In this document: positions 53,234 through 61,551 of the stretch, in pieces
Position numbering within the stretch: the first letter of the stretch is position 1
How the letters are laid out: each line of letters starts with the position of its first letter
DNA from: an uncultured Mucispirillum sp.
GTDB lineage: Bacteria; Chrysiogenota; Deferribacteres; Deferribacterales; Mucispirillaceae
Assembly (NCBI GenBank): GCA_944324495.1
Contig: CALUWN010000008.1
Location: 1-64,000, forward strand
Direction: 5' to 3'
DNA length: 64,000 nt
Notes under the pieces: model-generated
The model's input: only the letters and a program-made list of their open reading frames with translations
Databases searched by the model: none
What the model was told of the DNA's origin: nothing
Position numbers and translations under genes: made by a program

Positions 53234-53523
53234 AATATATAAAACATGGTATTGGTATAATACTTCCTATAAGCCATATAGTCTTTCCTGTTGGTAATAT
53301 GTTTTGGGCAAGAGTTGATGCAATACTGCCATTTTTTACAAATATCCAAATGAATGATTTCCCAGCAGAAAAAGGTCAGGTTGATGGCACAATCGCACAC
53401 GCTATTGAAAGGCTTTGGGTATATGTGGCTGAATATAACGGATATACATACAGCTTTTGTGGCATATTCAATATTTATATTATCATCAAAATTAATGTCA
53501 TAATATTCCACCTGCTTATTTAA
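53215..53523 (+). pseudogene. Remnant of a second RgpF-like gene
   Basis: Bases 53256-53462 encode the last 69 residues of an RgpF-like protein (FPVGNMFWARVDAI to YSFCG), but there is no upstream portion. The frame then runs on into unrelated sequence. It starts inside the ATPase 3' end. Two protein-changing and about eight silent differences separate it from the gene at 49998, so it is the tail of a former paralogue rather than a fresh duplication. Confidence 0.8.
53256..53462 (+). repeat. 207-bp segment, second copy
   Basis: This is the partner of 51641-51847. Together they bracket the ATPase gene. Confidence 0.9.
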
Positions 53524-53843
53524 TCGCAATATACCACCATAGTAATCAAAACCAGTTTGTTCAATTAATCTATTTTTAATATGGGAGTTTCTACTGTATA
53601 AACATTCAATTATAGATGGCACATTAAATTTTTCTTTAATCTGGTTAATAATTGAAATTAGACTACTATATAATAATGTCCAGTAAAATATTAAATTATA
53701 TTTATTATTATGAACCACAAGAATTAATGTATTTTCATACTGTAAAAAATATGTTTCTGGAAATATATTGTAATAAGTTTCATCATAAGTATAATTACTA
53801 TAAATATTACCACTAATTTTGCTTAATTTATTAACTTCATACT
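53463..53843 (-). pseudogene. Orphan coding fragment abutting the RgpF remnant
   Basis: On the minus strand a frame of about 125 residues is open from 53843 (just after an in-frame TAG) to the junction with the RgpF remnant. It reads KISGNIYSNYTYDET, LILVVHNNKYNLIFYW, FNVPSIIECLYSRNSHIK, TGFDYYGGILRLNKQVEYYD: amino-acid-like composition, no known family and no start codon with a ribosome site except a GTG at 53718. It looks like the 3' truncated remains of an unrelated gene joined here by recombination. Confidence 0.45.
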
Positions 53844-54048
53844 ATAATTGATTATATGATATATTTTTTTTAACATCTAACATTAAATATTAACACCTAA
53901 AATATAAATTAATTAAATGTATTCTATATATTTATTAACCAAAAAGCAATAAAACATTATCATTTTCTTAAAATTAATCTTATATTATTATTTATATTAA
54001 GATAATTTACTAATATTATTTACTTTTATATTCTTTGATATGGTATAA

Positions 54049-54711
54049 TTATAAATTCCCACGTGTTATTAAAAGTGGAAGATTTAGTGTATAAAGAGTA
54101 TCATTTATATAATCTAATAATTTTACACCTTTTAAGTTTGAATTTTTAATAATATAGCTCACTATAACATCGTATGCTATGGAATTTGAAAATGTATAGC
54201 CTGCCTTCATAAGTAATTCGTTTAGTTCTAAATAATTTGTATTTAGAATAATGCCGAGTGAAATTAATGTGTATTTAGTTATATGTTTGCCTGCACATAT
54301 GTAATGATACATTCGTTCACTAATTAAAGCTTGTTCATATAATTTTTTTCCTTTAATCTTTTTAATCTCCATAAATGTTTTAAAATATTTATTGAAATTA
54401 TCAATTTTATACATACTTATCCCTGCTCTATTAGCAAGTTTTTCTTTTTCTATATCATTTAATATAAATAATTTGGCAGTTTTATCAATAAACTCATAAT
54501 GGCTTTCTTTAAACCGCAGACTATTTGCATGCTGCTCCCAGTATGATAAATATTGTTTCCATATACCTAAAAGTTTATATACTTTTTCTACATTGGAAAT
54601 ATTATGCTTAAGTTTATATGTTTGAGCCATATGCTTAAATGTCTGAATAAAGCTTTTTTCCAAATAAAGTGAGTTTTTTCGCAGCCATTCCATCTCTAAT
54701 TTATTCTTCAT
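54049..54711 (-). CDS. Helical HTH-like regulator of unknown function
   Basis: A 220-residue basic, helical protein. The segment RMYHYICAGKHITKYTLISLGIILNTNYLELNELLMKAGYTFSNS resembles the helix-turn-helix plus 'LL..AGY.LS' region found in some small regulators, followed by AYDVIVSYIIKN. The rest is Lys/Tyr-rich coiled helix. The ATG at 54711 follows GGAGAATGCC; eight upstream in-frame residues are less likely. It is downstream of the DUF2589 operon on the same strand but separated by a terminator and 250 bases, so it is likely transcribed alone. Confidence 0.6.
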   Translation of the reverse strand: MKNKLEMEWLRKNSLYLEKSFIQTFKHMAQTYKLKHNISNVEKVYKLLGIWKQYLSYWEQHANSLRFKESHYEFIDKTAKLFILNDIEKEKLANRAGISMYKIDNFNKYFKTFMEIKKIKGKKLYEQALISERMYHYICAGKHITKYTLISLGIILNTNYLELNELLMKAGYTFSNSIAYDVIVSYIIKNSNLKGVKLLDYINDTLYTLNLPLLITRGNL

Positions 54712-54890
54712 ATGGCATTCTCCAATGAATAACATATTTGGGTATAATAATACTTACTATATATTCATAAGATTTTAATATATTAAATATACATTATGTT
54801 ATTTATATATTTAATATTTATTTTAAAGATTATATGAAATAAATTATGACTTTTATTTAATTTACATATATTATATTTTAAAAATATAAA

Positions 54891-54910
54891 GGGCAGGAAA
54901 TTTCCTGCCC
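54891..54910 (-). terminator. Terminator of the DUF2589 operon
   Basis: GGGCAGGAAATTTCCTGCCC is a perfect 20-base palindrome, followed on the minus strand by a T/A-rich tail. It lies 52 bases past the stop of the last operon gene. Confidence 0.8.
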
Positions 54911-54962
54911 AATTTGTAAGTGAGGATGATGAAATTACAGTACTAAAATGGCTGTAATTATT

Positions 54963-55538
54963 TTAGTTGTCATTTGGTAAAATATTTTCTCTGTAATAAA
55001 GTTTACCAGTATTACCATCAATTATAAATACAGCTTTTTTGTTTTTATATGGTTCTGTTTTTATCCAGTATTCTGTATCTGATTTCTTAATGTAACAAGT
55101 AAATCCAGCATTTTCTTGTTTAACGCTTTCTGTTTGTTTTACAATATCTTCAGCACTCTTTTCAGGTAGTGTTTTACGTAAACTATATGTTTTTTTCTGT
55201 CTATTATTAACTATTTGAAGAACTTTTTCATATATTTCATCAACATTTTTTGTATCTAGTTCATAAATTCTAACTTTTTGTAAGTTTCCATTATTATCTT
55301 TTACTGTATTTGGATCTAAATATTTAAATCCTTCTTTGTTTTGAAAATTATGTTTTTTTTCATCAAACTCAGTATATTTTTCTGTTATTGAGTTTTTATA
55401 AACCTTTTTTGCATATTTATTGCAGTTATCTGTCATCGCTTGTAATTCTACTAATGCTGCTTCTGCATAAGCATTATTTACAGTGAAATAAGTAGATAGA
55501 ATAAAAGCTATAAATAGTGTAAATACTTTAAACTTCAT
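54963..55538 (-). CDS. Secreted protein of the DUF2589 operon
   Basis: A 191-residue protein with a signal peptide (MKFKVFTLFIAFILSTYFTVNNAYA). The mature part is Lys-rich and ends in an apparent small beta domain (FTCYIKKSDTEYWIKT, KKAVFIIDGNTGKLYY). One Cys pair (NCNK early, FTCYI late) could bridge. No family is recognised. GGAG precedes the ATG, and it is the last gene of a six-gene run, 18 bases after the previous one. Confidence 0.65.
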   Translation of the reverse strand: MKFKVFTLFIAFILSTYFTVNNAYAEAALVELQAMTDNCNKYAKKVYKNSITEKYTEFDEKKHNFQNKEGFKYLDPNTVKDNNGNLQKVRIYELDTKNVDEIYEKVLQIVNNRQKKTYSLRKTLPEKSAEDIVKQTESVKQENAGFTCYIKKSDTEYWIKTEPYKNKKAVFIIDGNTGKLYYRENILPNDN

Positions 55539-55556
55539 TATTTTCTCCTTATTATA

Positions 55557-55928
55557 TCAACCATAGATAAATATTTCTTTTGCATCTTCAAAATTTATTT
55601 GTTTATTGTCTAAAAAAATATTATCTTCTGATATTTTTATTTTTATATTTTCATATTTTCTAAATATTCTTTTCCATAAAGATGGTTTTTTTAAATAATA
55701 TATTCCTTTATGTTTGTATAGTAACATCTCTATCTCTAAATTTGCCTTGTATTGTATAAAATAAAGCATTTCTAGAGCCTGTTTTATAGGTAAATTATAT
55801 TTATTTTGCAGAAAAACAGCAGTTTTTATTTTATTGTTATTTAATATATTTTCTGCTGTTTTTTCTGCTTTTTTTCTGTAGTTTTCAATACCAATGTAAA
55901 AATGATATAAACTAAAGTTTTTACTCAT
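55557..55928 (-). CDS. Hypothetical protein of the DUF2589 operon
   Basis: A 123-residue basic protein with no signal peptide. The N-terminal two thirds are helical (NYRKKAEKTAENIL, LPIKQALEMLYFIQYKANLEIEMLLYKH), and the C-terminal third is strand-like with KKPSLWKRIFRKYENIKIKI. No family is recognised. The start at 55928 overlaps the preceding stop by 8 bases (or a start two codons earlier), so it is translationally coupled. Confidence 0.6.
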   Translation of the reverse strand: MSKNFSLYHFYIGIENYRKKAEKTAENILNNNKIKTAVFLQNKYNLPIKQALEMLYFIQYKANLEIEMLLYKHKGIYYLKKPSLWKRIFRKYENIKIKISEDNIFLDNKQINFEDAKEIFIYG

Positions 55929-56196
55929 AAGCATCTTTAAGCCACACAGGCTTTTTTATAAAGCCTATGTGGTATGTAACCCATTGTTGAACTACTTGAT
56001 GCTCTCCAATATTTAGTATTGTAAAGTTTTTTTCATGGGCAATTATCCGCCCTTTTGGGTAATCATTTAAGCATCTGTTTAGTAATGCCATATCTTTAGA
56101 TGCTTCTTCTTCGGTATATATTACCTGTGGGTCTTTCTGCCCTATAGTTATTCTTTTTACATATCGTATTGAAGATAAATCAAATGTTTGTTCCAT
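55921..56196 (-). CDS. Small protein of the DUF2589 operon
   Basis: A 91-residue protein, probably alpha/beta (SIRYVKRITIGQKDPQVIYT, then DMALLNRCLNDYPKGRIIAHEKNFTILNIGEHQVVQQWVTYHIGF). The GRIIAHEKNFTI...Q..QWVTYHIGF part resembles small cytoplasmic domains. No family is recognised. It lies 5 bases after the DUF2589 gene at 56202. Confidence 0.6.
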   Translation of the reverse strand: MEQTFDLSSIRYVKRITIGQKDPQVIYTEEEASKDMALLNRCLNDYPKGRIIAHEKNFTILNIGEHQVVQQWVTYHIGFIKKPVWLKDAYE

Positions 56197-56201
56197 AATT
56201 A

Positions 56202-56840
56202 TTATGCTGCTTCTTCACTGCTTTTACTTTCAACAGCATCAGGTGAGCCACCTTCTATGCCATTTGAATTTTTAGGCTGGATAGCTGCATACATCATATC
56301 AAGTATCCTTGATAACCCTTCGCTTATACCATTATCCCTTGCCTGCAGTTCCACATGATATTTTGCTGTTGTATCTGTTTTTCTAGTATTTTCTTGATGT
56401 GAGCTGATTGAGCCTTTAATATTCACACTACCTTTAAAAAACAAACCACCAAAGCGTGCATTTGCATCAATAGAGGCAGATTTATCAGAGCTGTCCTTAT
56501 GCTCATCTGCAGTTTTTACTTCCATATCAAAAGTAATATCCATACTTGTAATAGAAAGATTAGGAACTTTCACAATAGCTAAAAGTGGAGCTTCAATAAC
56601 CATATCATCAAAACCAGAGCCATCTTCTTTTGCTTTTTTATACTTAAATTCTACTGTTCTTGCTATCAGCTCAGAGTTTTCATCCTGCGGATCTCTTGGA
56701 GTTAAACCAACTGTTTTAATAAAGTTTGATGTTGCATTTGCAAGCTGCACTTGTGCATTACAGGCCGCCTGTAACGGTCCACCTATTAATGAATCCATTG
56801 GTAATGCACCAAACTGTTTTGCTATTTCTGTTGCTGCCAT
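56202..56840 (-). CDS. DUF2589-family protein
   Basis: A 212-residue protein of the DUF2589 type. It opens with IAKQFGALPMDSLIGGPLQAACNAQVQLANAT, the family's conserved N-terminal helix. APLLAIVKVPNLSITSMDITFDMEV is the central strand pair. The last third carries HVELQARDNGISEGLSRILDMM. No catalytic motif is visible. Family function is undescribed to my knowledge. A GGAGG site precedes the ATG. Its relation to the next gene upstream suggests a duplicated pair. Confidence 0.85.
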   Translation of the reverse strand: MAATEIAKQFGALPMDSLIGGPLQAACNAQVQLANATSNFIKTVGLTPRDPQDENSELIARTVEFKYKKAKEDGSGFDDMVIEAPLLAIVKVPNLSITSMDITFDMEVKTADEHKDSSDKSASIDANARFGGLFFKGSVNIKGSISSHQENTRKTDTTAKYHVELQARDNGISEGLSRILDMMYAAIQPKNSNGIEGGSPDAVESKSSEEAA

Positions 56841-56864
56841 AATAGTTTCCTCCTATTTTTATGG

Positions 56865-57422
56865 TCATTTATCGGCTTTTTTTAGGGTTTGCTCTTTTTC
56901 ATATTTTTGGCATCGGTTTATTAACTCATTAATCATTCTGGCTGTGCCCTCTGGAAGCTCATGCTTACACATTGTTAAGCTCACATGGGCAGAAAGCCCT
57001 TTTTCTTTTAAACCACCACCTAAAACATCAATCTGCAGGGAAGGCAGGTTATCAAAGCCTGTCATACTATCGCCTTTTTCACTACCTTCTTCTGCAAGCC
57101 CTACTAAGCCTATATCAAACTCAGTTTTTAAAGTATCTATATGTATTGGTGTGATAGGCAACATAGCAAGATATGGCACATTATAGTATTTTGTCCTATA
57201 ATATTCATCATCTGAATCTGGTATGCCTATTGTAAAATTTTTGGGAAAATTTCCTTTTAAAAGTTCATCTGTATATTCCCCATTTTCATCTTTTTCAAAC
57301 TTTCTTTCAAAAAAAGTAAATATATGGGAAAGTTGGGATTCTTCCACATCGCTTTGTGCTTGAGCTACTGCTTTTGCAATAGAAACTATAATATCCCCTA
57401 ATGATGATATACCCTTTGCCAT
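56865..57422 (-). CDS. DUF2589-related protein
   Basis: A 185-residue protein. It shares the same architecture as the one at 56202: an N-terminal helix (ISSLGDIIVSIAKAVAQAQ), a central YLAMLPITPIHIDTLKTEFDIGLVG strand pair (compare APLLAIVKVPNLSIT...FDMEV) and a C-terminal helix with ELPEGTARMINELINRCQ. It probably forms a hetero-complex with the next gene. 24 bases from it. Confidence 0.7.
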   Translation of the reverse strand: MAKGISSLGDIIVSIAKAVAQAQSDVEESQLSHIFTFFERKFEKDENGEYTDELLKGNFPKNFTIGIPDSDDEYYRTKYYNVPYLAMLPITPIHIDTLKTEFDIGLVGLAEEGSEKGDSMTGFDNLPSLQIDVLGGGLKEKGLSAHVSLTMCKHELPEGTARMINELINRCQKYEKEQTLKKADK

Positions 57423-57443
57423 AACCGCTACCTGCCTTTTTTA

Positions 57444-58523
57444 TTATATCACTCTATTAATTTTTTCTATAAACTTGCCCTCAAACATAAGGCTGTGTAA
57501 AAATATTTCTGGCATCTTATCAGTGTTAACATTACATATTGCATTTATTGCATTTTGAATATTTATATTATGTTTATCTTTCATGGTATTTACTATCTCT
57601 ATACCTGTTTTAAAACATTCTATAACATATGTTTCCCATTCACCTCTTTTCATACCTAAAGCATTATAACCCTCACTTTTCTGTGGCAGATTCCAATAAT
57701 CACCTCTGCCAAAATGAGTATAGTTTGCTGGAGTTTTATTTGATGAAGCAAATATAGAACATGGCACACATGAACCTACTTTTGTAGTATCATCACTGCA
57801 GGCAAGTTCGCATGCAATAGAATCTTTATCCGTTGAATTATATATATTATAATGTATTATTGCATTTATAAGCCCATGCACACTTCCAAAGATATCTTTG
57901 TCTGTTATCTTTGCTTCATTATCCACTATCTTTATCTCATCTAATTTTAATGTGATATCTTTCTCTTTTACACTTTTTAATGTGATATCTTTCTCTTTTA
58001 CACTGTTTAATGCAGATATAATATCATTTATTGTTTTTATATTTTCATCATATTTTGTTTGTAATTGGTTATATGTTATCCCATCTAATTCATAATTTTT
58101 TGGTTTAATAATTAGCTGAGAAGGGCACAGCAGTTGCAACACGTTAGCTACAACATTATATTTTCCACCGATATATGCTCCATATAGAATAGCACTACCT
58201 TTTTCTTTATTTATCATTTGGTTGTATTTTTGTAATATTCTATTAATATCTTCAGTATATATTTTCAAGCTTTCACTTGTATATGTTCTATCCTTTGCTG
58301 TTATTAATAATTCTTTTCTTTCTTTTGGCATAATTTTGCAAACATCAATATTACACCCATATGTTGATAATGTATCTTTAAGTGTATTATGTGCTTTTTC
58401 ATCATCTTCCGATTCACATACAATCTGTATATTTTTGTTATTTGTATGTTTAAATTGTACAATATGCCCTAATGTAATTGCTGTACAAACTACATCAGAA
58501 ATTTCTTTTGTAATAGTATCCAT
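57444..58523 (-). CDS. Unknown protein leading the DUF2589 operon
   Basis: A 359-residue protein with no recognised family. Residues of about 1-110 are mixed alpha/beta. A perfect 10-residue repeat (SVKEKDITLK twice, near 172-192) comes from a 30-bp tandem duplication. The C-terminal half has CELACSDDTTKVGSCVPCSIF and ANYTHFGRGDYW, with two Cys-x2/x3-Cys pairs and a His that could bind zinc. It does not match the cytidine-deaminase pattern. It is first of six, 21 bases from the DUF2589 pair. Confidence 0.65.
   Translation of the reverse strand: MDTITKEISDVVCTAITLGHIVQFKHTNNKNIQIVCESEDDEKAHNTLKDTLSTYGCNIDVCKIMPKERKELLITAKDRTYTSESLKIYTEDINRILQKYNQMINKEKGSAILYGAYIGGKYNVVANVLQLLCPSQLIIKPKNYELDGITYNQLQTKYDENIKTINDIISALNSVKEKDITLKSVKEKDITLKLDEIKIVDNEAKITDKDIFGSVHGLINAIIHYNIYNSTDKDSIACELACSDDTTKVGSCVPCSIFASSNKTPANYTHFGRGDYWNLPQKSEGYNALGMKRGEWETYVIECFKTGIEIVNTMKDKHNINIQNAINAICNVNTDKMPEIFLHSLMFEGKFIEKINRVI
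57951..58010 (-). repeat. 30-bp tandem duplication inside the 359-residue gene
   Basis: The units 57951-57980 and 57981-58010 differ at one base. They keep the frame and encode the repeated SVKEKDITLK. The near-identity shows a recent event. Confidence 0.85.
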
Positions 58524-58725
58524 AATATACCTCCTGTTTTCTTTATAGGGCTATATTACAGATTTATAGAATTAATATTTGAAATAGAATATGACTTATA
58601 TATTTTTGATTTATACAATTGGTGCAACAAAATGTCTATATTTTGTATAAACTTATAAAATATAATATCAATATATTTTTGATATTTTTTTAATAAACTG
58701 TAAAATAGGTTTAATATTTTTAATG

Positions 58726-59682
58726 CTATTTAGTCTTATTTTCTTCAATAATAAATGCTGGTCTATTTCTAACCTCTTTATAAATTTTTCCTATGTATGC
58801 TCCAATTATTCCTAATGATAATGTGATAATTGCTCCAACCATATTAATTATACTTAATATCAGTAAATTCCAGTGTACTGCTTTATTTAATATTGAAATA
58901 ACTAAAAATCCAATAAAAAATAATACAAAAATAGCAGAAAGAAATATTCCAGACCATAGAATATAAGTCAATAATTTGGTGGTTGTTGTTGTCATACCAT
59001 CTATTGCAGTATCAAATAACTTTATAAAAGACCATTTACTAGAACCACCTATTCTTGCTTTTCTATCATAAAATACTTTAGTGCTTTTATAACCAACAGA
59101 AGGTATCATACCTCTTAAATAAAGATTTTTTTCGTTTGTTTCTTTTAATACTTCTACAATCCTTTTACTAATTAATCTCACTTCACTTTGATTTTTAATT
59201 GTTTCACTGCCTAATATATCCATGATTTTATAGAATAAATTACCAGCTAAAGTTCTAAACCAGCCATCGCCTGTTCTTGATTTTCTAACTGCATATACAG
59301 TATCATTGCCATTTTTATATTCATTAATAAGTTGGTATATTACTTCTGGATCTTCCTGTAAATCACAATCAATAGTTATATAGGCATCTGCTTCACAAGT
59401 ATATAAACCTGCTGTTAATGCTCCTTGTAAACCAAAATTTCTTGCCAAAGAAATACCTTTTACACCATCATCTTTACTTATAAAAGATTTTATAATTTCC
59501 CATGAAGAATCTTTTGAGCCATCATTTACATAGCAGAGATAACTTTTGTTTGATATGATTTTTTTATCTTTCATATCATTTAAAATATTATAAAAAACTT
59601 TATGTGATTCATGTAATATATTTTCCTCATTATAGCATGGAACAATAATAGCTAATACAGGGTTTTCCCTATTCATTTTCAT
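58726..59682 (-). CDS. Polyprenyl-phosphate-type glycosyltransferase (GT2, GtrB/DPM-like)
   Basis: A 318-residue GT2 enzyme with two C-terminal membrane helices (about 232-256 and 268-290). VPCYNEENIL is the start; CYVNDGSKDSSW holds the DxS nucleotide-binding site; TIDCDLQEDPEVI is the DxD-like motif; LAGNLFYKIM and EVRLISKRI follow. It likely transfers a sugar from a nucleotide to undecaprenyl phosphate. Overlaps the epimerase gene by 14 bases. Confidence 0.9.
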   Translation of the reverse strand: MKMNRENPVLAIIVPCYNEENILHESHKVFYNILNDMKDKKIISNKSYLCYVNDGSKDSSWEIIKSFISKDDGVKGISLARNFGLQGALTAGLYTCEADAYITIDCDLQEDPEVIYQLINEYKNGNDTVYAVRKSRTGDGWFRTLAGNLFYKIMDILGSETIKNQSEVRLISKRIVEVLKETNEKNLYLRGMIPSVGYKSTKVFYDRKARIGGSSKWSFIKLFDTAIDGMTTTTTKLLTYILWSGIFLSAIFVLFFIGFLVISILNKAVHWNLLILSIINMVGAIITLSLGIIGAYIGKIYKEVRNRPAFIIEENKTK

Positions 59683-60607
59683 TTACCTCATATTTACGTT
59701 TAATATTCTCATTTATATACATCAATAAATCATTCATTGTATTTGCTTTGTTATATAAATAACCAGTTTTATCTTTTGAATAAATTGTTTTTAAATCGTA
59801 TATGGTTGGTTTATCTTGTATTATATTATTAAAATCTTTTTTAAATACATTATAATACAATTCACTTGCCTGTATTGGTTCAGATACAATATTTATTACT
59901 TTTATATCTTTATCAATAACCATACATATATCTTGCCATAATTTGTGAAGATTATAAAATTGATATAAATTTCTAGAATCAGTAAAATTTAGGGCATTAA
60001 AACTATTTTGAAAAAATAATTCCCTAGCCTTTATTAATAAGTTTCTATCTTGTGTATTTAATTTATAAAAGTTATTATCGTATGTGTATATAGAACGAAT
60101 AAAATCATCATTAATTGATTTATTAAACTGTTCTTCCTTAATCATTGGTGGAATAATATTAATTATATCATATATAAAATTTTTTTTAAGATTATCACCA
60201 TATAATGCAGGTATTCTGATAATAGCATAATCATTAATATTTTCCTTTACCCAATTTTCAAGATAAAACCTGTTTTTTCCATATGTGTGGTTATCACTTG
60301 GATTAATATTATATAATTCATCAAACCCTACAGGTGAAGGATATACATCAACTGTTGAAATAAGTATCAATTTTTTTGTTTTAATCTTCTGAAGATTACA
60401 TATTGTATCATCTATATGCTGCTTATCTTTATCAGCATATAAATTAGCTAAATATTTTGTCCCAGTTACGCCTGCATAAACTACAATATCATAAGTATTA
60501 TCTGAAATATAATTAATATTTTTACTATTAAATAAATCTGTAAAACTATATGATTTATCTAAATTAGAGCCTACAAAACCTGTGTAACCTACTAATGCTG
60601 TTTTCAT
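59669..60607 (-). CDS. NAD(P)-dependent sugar epimerase/reductase (SDR-like)
   Basis: A 312-residue extended SDR. GYTGFVGSN is the cofactor loop. STVDVYPSPVGFDEL and HTYGKNRFYLENWV form the active-site region. The usual YxxxK reads YGKNR, so Lys is replaced or shifted. The C-terminal half is poorly conserved. It may act on a nucleotide sugar for the neighbouring glycosyltransferases. Confidence 0.78.
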   Translation of the reverse strand: MKTALVGYTGFVGSNLDKSYSFTDLFNSKNINYISDNTYDIVVYAGVTGTKYLANLYADKDKQHIDDTICNLQKIKTKKLILISTVDVYPSPVGFDELYNINPSDNHTYGKNRFYLENWVKENINDYAIIRIPALYGDNLKKNFIYDIINIIPPMIKEEQFNKSINDDFIRSIYTYDNNFYKLNTQDRNLLIKARELFFQNSFNALNFTDSRNLYQFYNLHKLWQDICMVIDKDIKVINIVSEPIQASELYYNVFKKDFNNIIQDKPTIYDLKTIYSKDKTGYLYNKANTMNDLLMYINENIKRKYEVNENE

Positions 60608-60615
60608 ATATCCTC

Positions 60616-61551
60616 TTAATTTTTATTAATTTTATTTATTGAATCATAAGAATATGAACTTCTATTATTAACCAGCCCTAATATCATAGAAAGATACCTT
60701 ATAATAATAGAAGCTAAACCAAATAATACAAAAAACGATATGGATACTATCCACATTAAAGTCATCCAGCCACCAGATACATCTAAACCTAATATTTTTA
60801 CAAAAAGGCTGTATATCATTGTTGCAATCATTAAACACATCATTATAAATGTTGCTGCCATAGATATTTTATATCCTATATTAGTAAAAGCAATAATAGA
60901 ATCAATTGCCAAATTTTGATTATACAAAAACCCCTTATTTATATTATTTTTGCTTAATGGTTTATAAGTAATATGAGCATATTTTAATCCACAGCTGTAA
61001 TATACTACTTTCCTGTATACTATATTTGATGTGTTTTGGTTAATTCTATTTATACCACGCCTTGAAAGTATTCTAAAGCGTTCACTTTTTAATTTATCCT
61101 GCCCGCCTATTTTATTTAATAATGTATAAAAAATACTTGAAAACAGGCTGTTATTCTTATTAGGTGAGGCAGCTACTATATCATACCCTTCAAGGGATTT
61201 GTGGTAAATATCCATAATTAATGATAAATCATAGTCTATAATACATGAGTCAAACTCAAACACGAAATCACCAATTGCAAAATCTACACCTGCAAGCATT
61301 GATTTTTCAAGCCCTTGTTTATAACTCATATTAATAATATTCACTGTGGTATTTTGAAATTCTTTTGAAATATTATTGATTATTTTTACTGTATCATCTG
61401 TTGAATAATCATTTACGCATATTATTTCATATTTTTCAAAGTTAGAAGCAAGTGTTTCATTTATTGATTTTAAAAAATATTCTATTTCATCTTCATTATT
61501 ATGTACATAAACTACTGCAGAAATAAAATTTTTTTCTTTATCTGAAATCAT
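60616..61551 (-). CDS. Glycosyltransferase family 2, membrane-anchored
   Basis: A 311-residue GT2 protein. SAVVYVHNNEDEIEYFL starts it, and ICVNDYSTDDTVKII has the nucleotide-binding motif. FEFDSCIIDYDLS takes the place of DxD, with Ser between the Asp residues. Two hydrophobic segments near 225-250 and 265-290 make a membrane anchor. Divergent from the other GT2; acceptor unknown. Overlaps the preceding gene by 4 bases. Confidence 0.82.
   Translation of the reverse strand: MISDKEKNFISAVVYVHNNEDEIEYFLKSINETLASNFEKYEIICVNDYSTDDTVKIINNISKEFQNTTVNIINMSYKQGLEKSMLAGVDFAIGDFVFEFDSCIIDYDLSLIMDIYHKSLEGYDIVAASPNKNNSLFSSIFYTLLNKIGGQDKLKSERFRILSRRGINRINQNTSNIVYRKVVYYSCGLKYAHITYKPLSKNNINKGFLYNQNLAIDSIIAFTNIGYKISMAATFIMMCLMIATMIYSLFVKILGLDVSGGWMTLMWIVSISFFVLFGLASIIIRYLSMILGLVNNRSSYSYDSINKINKN

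Noticed and set aside
53050-53462. C-terminal part of a long minus-strand frame over the ATPase end
   Set aside because: It is antisense to the ATPase and to the RgpF remnant; only the part from 53463 to 53843 looks like a genuine coding fragment.
57444-58523. Cytidine deaminase-like toxin domain in the 359-residue protein
   Set aside because: The Cys pairs do not have the H/C-x-E...P-C-x2-C spacing; no firm assignment possible.
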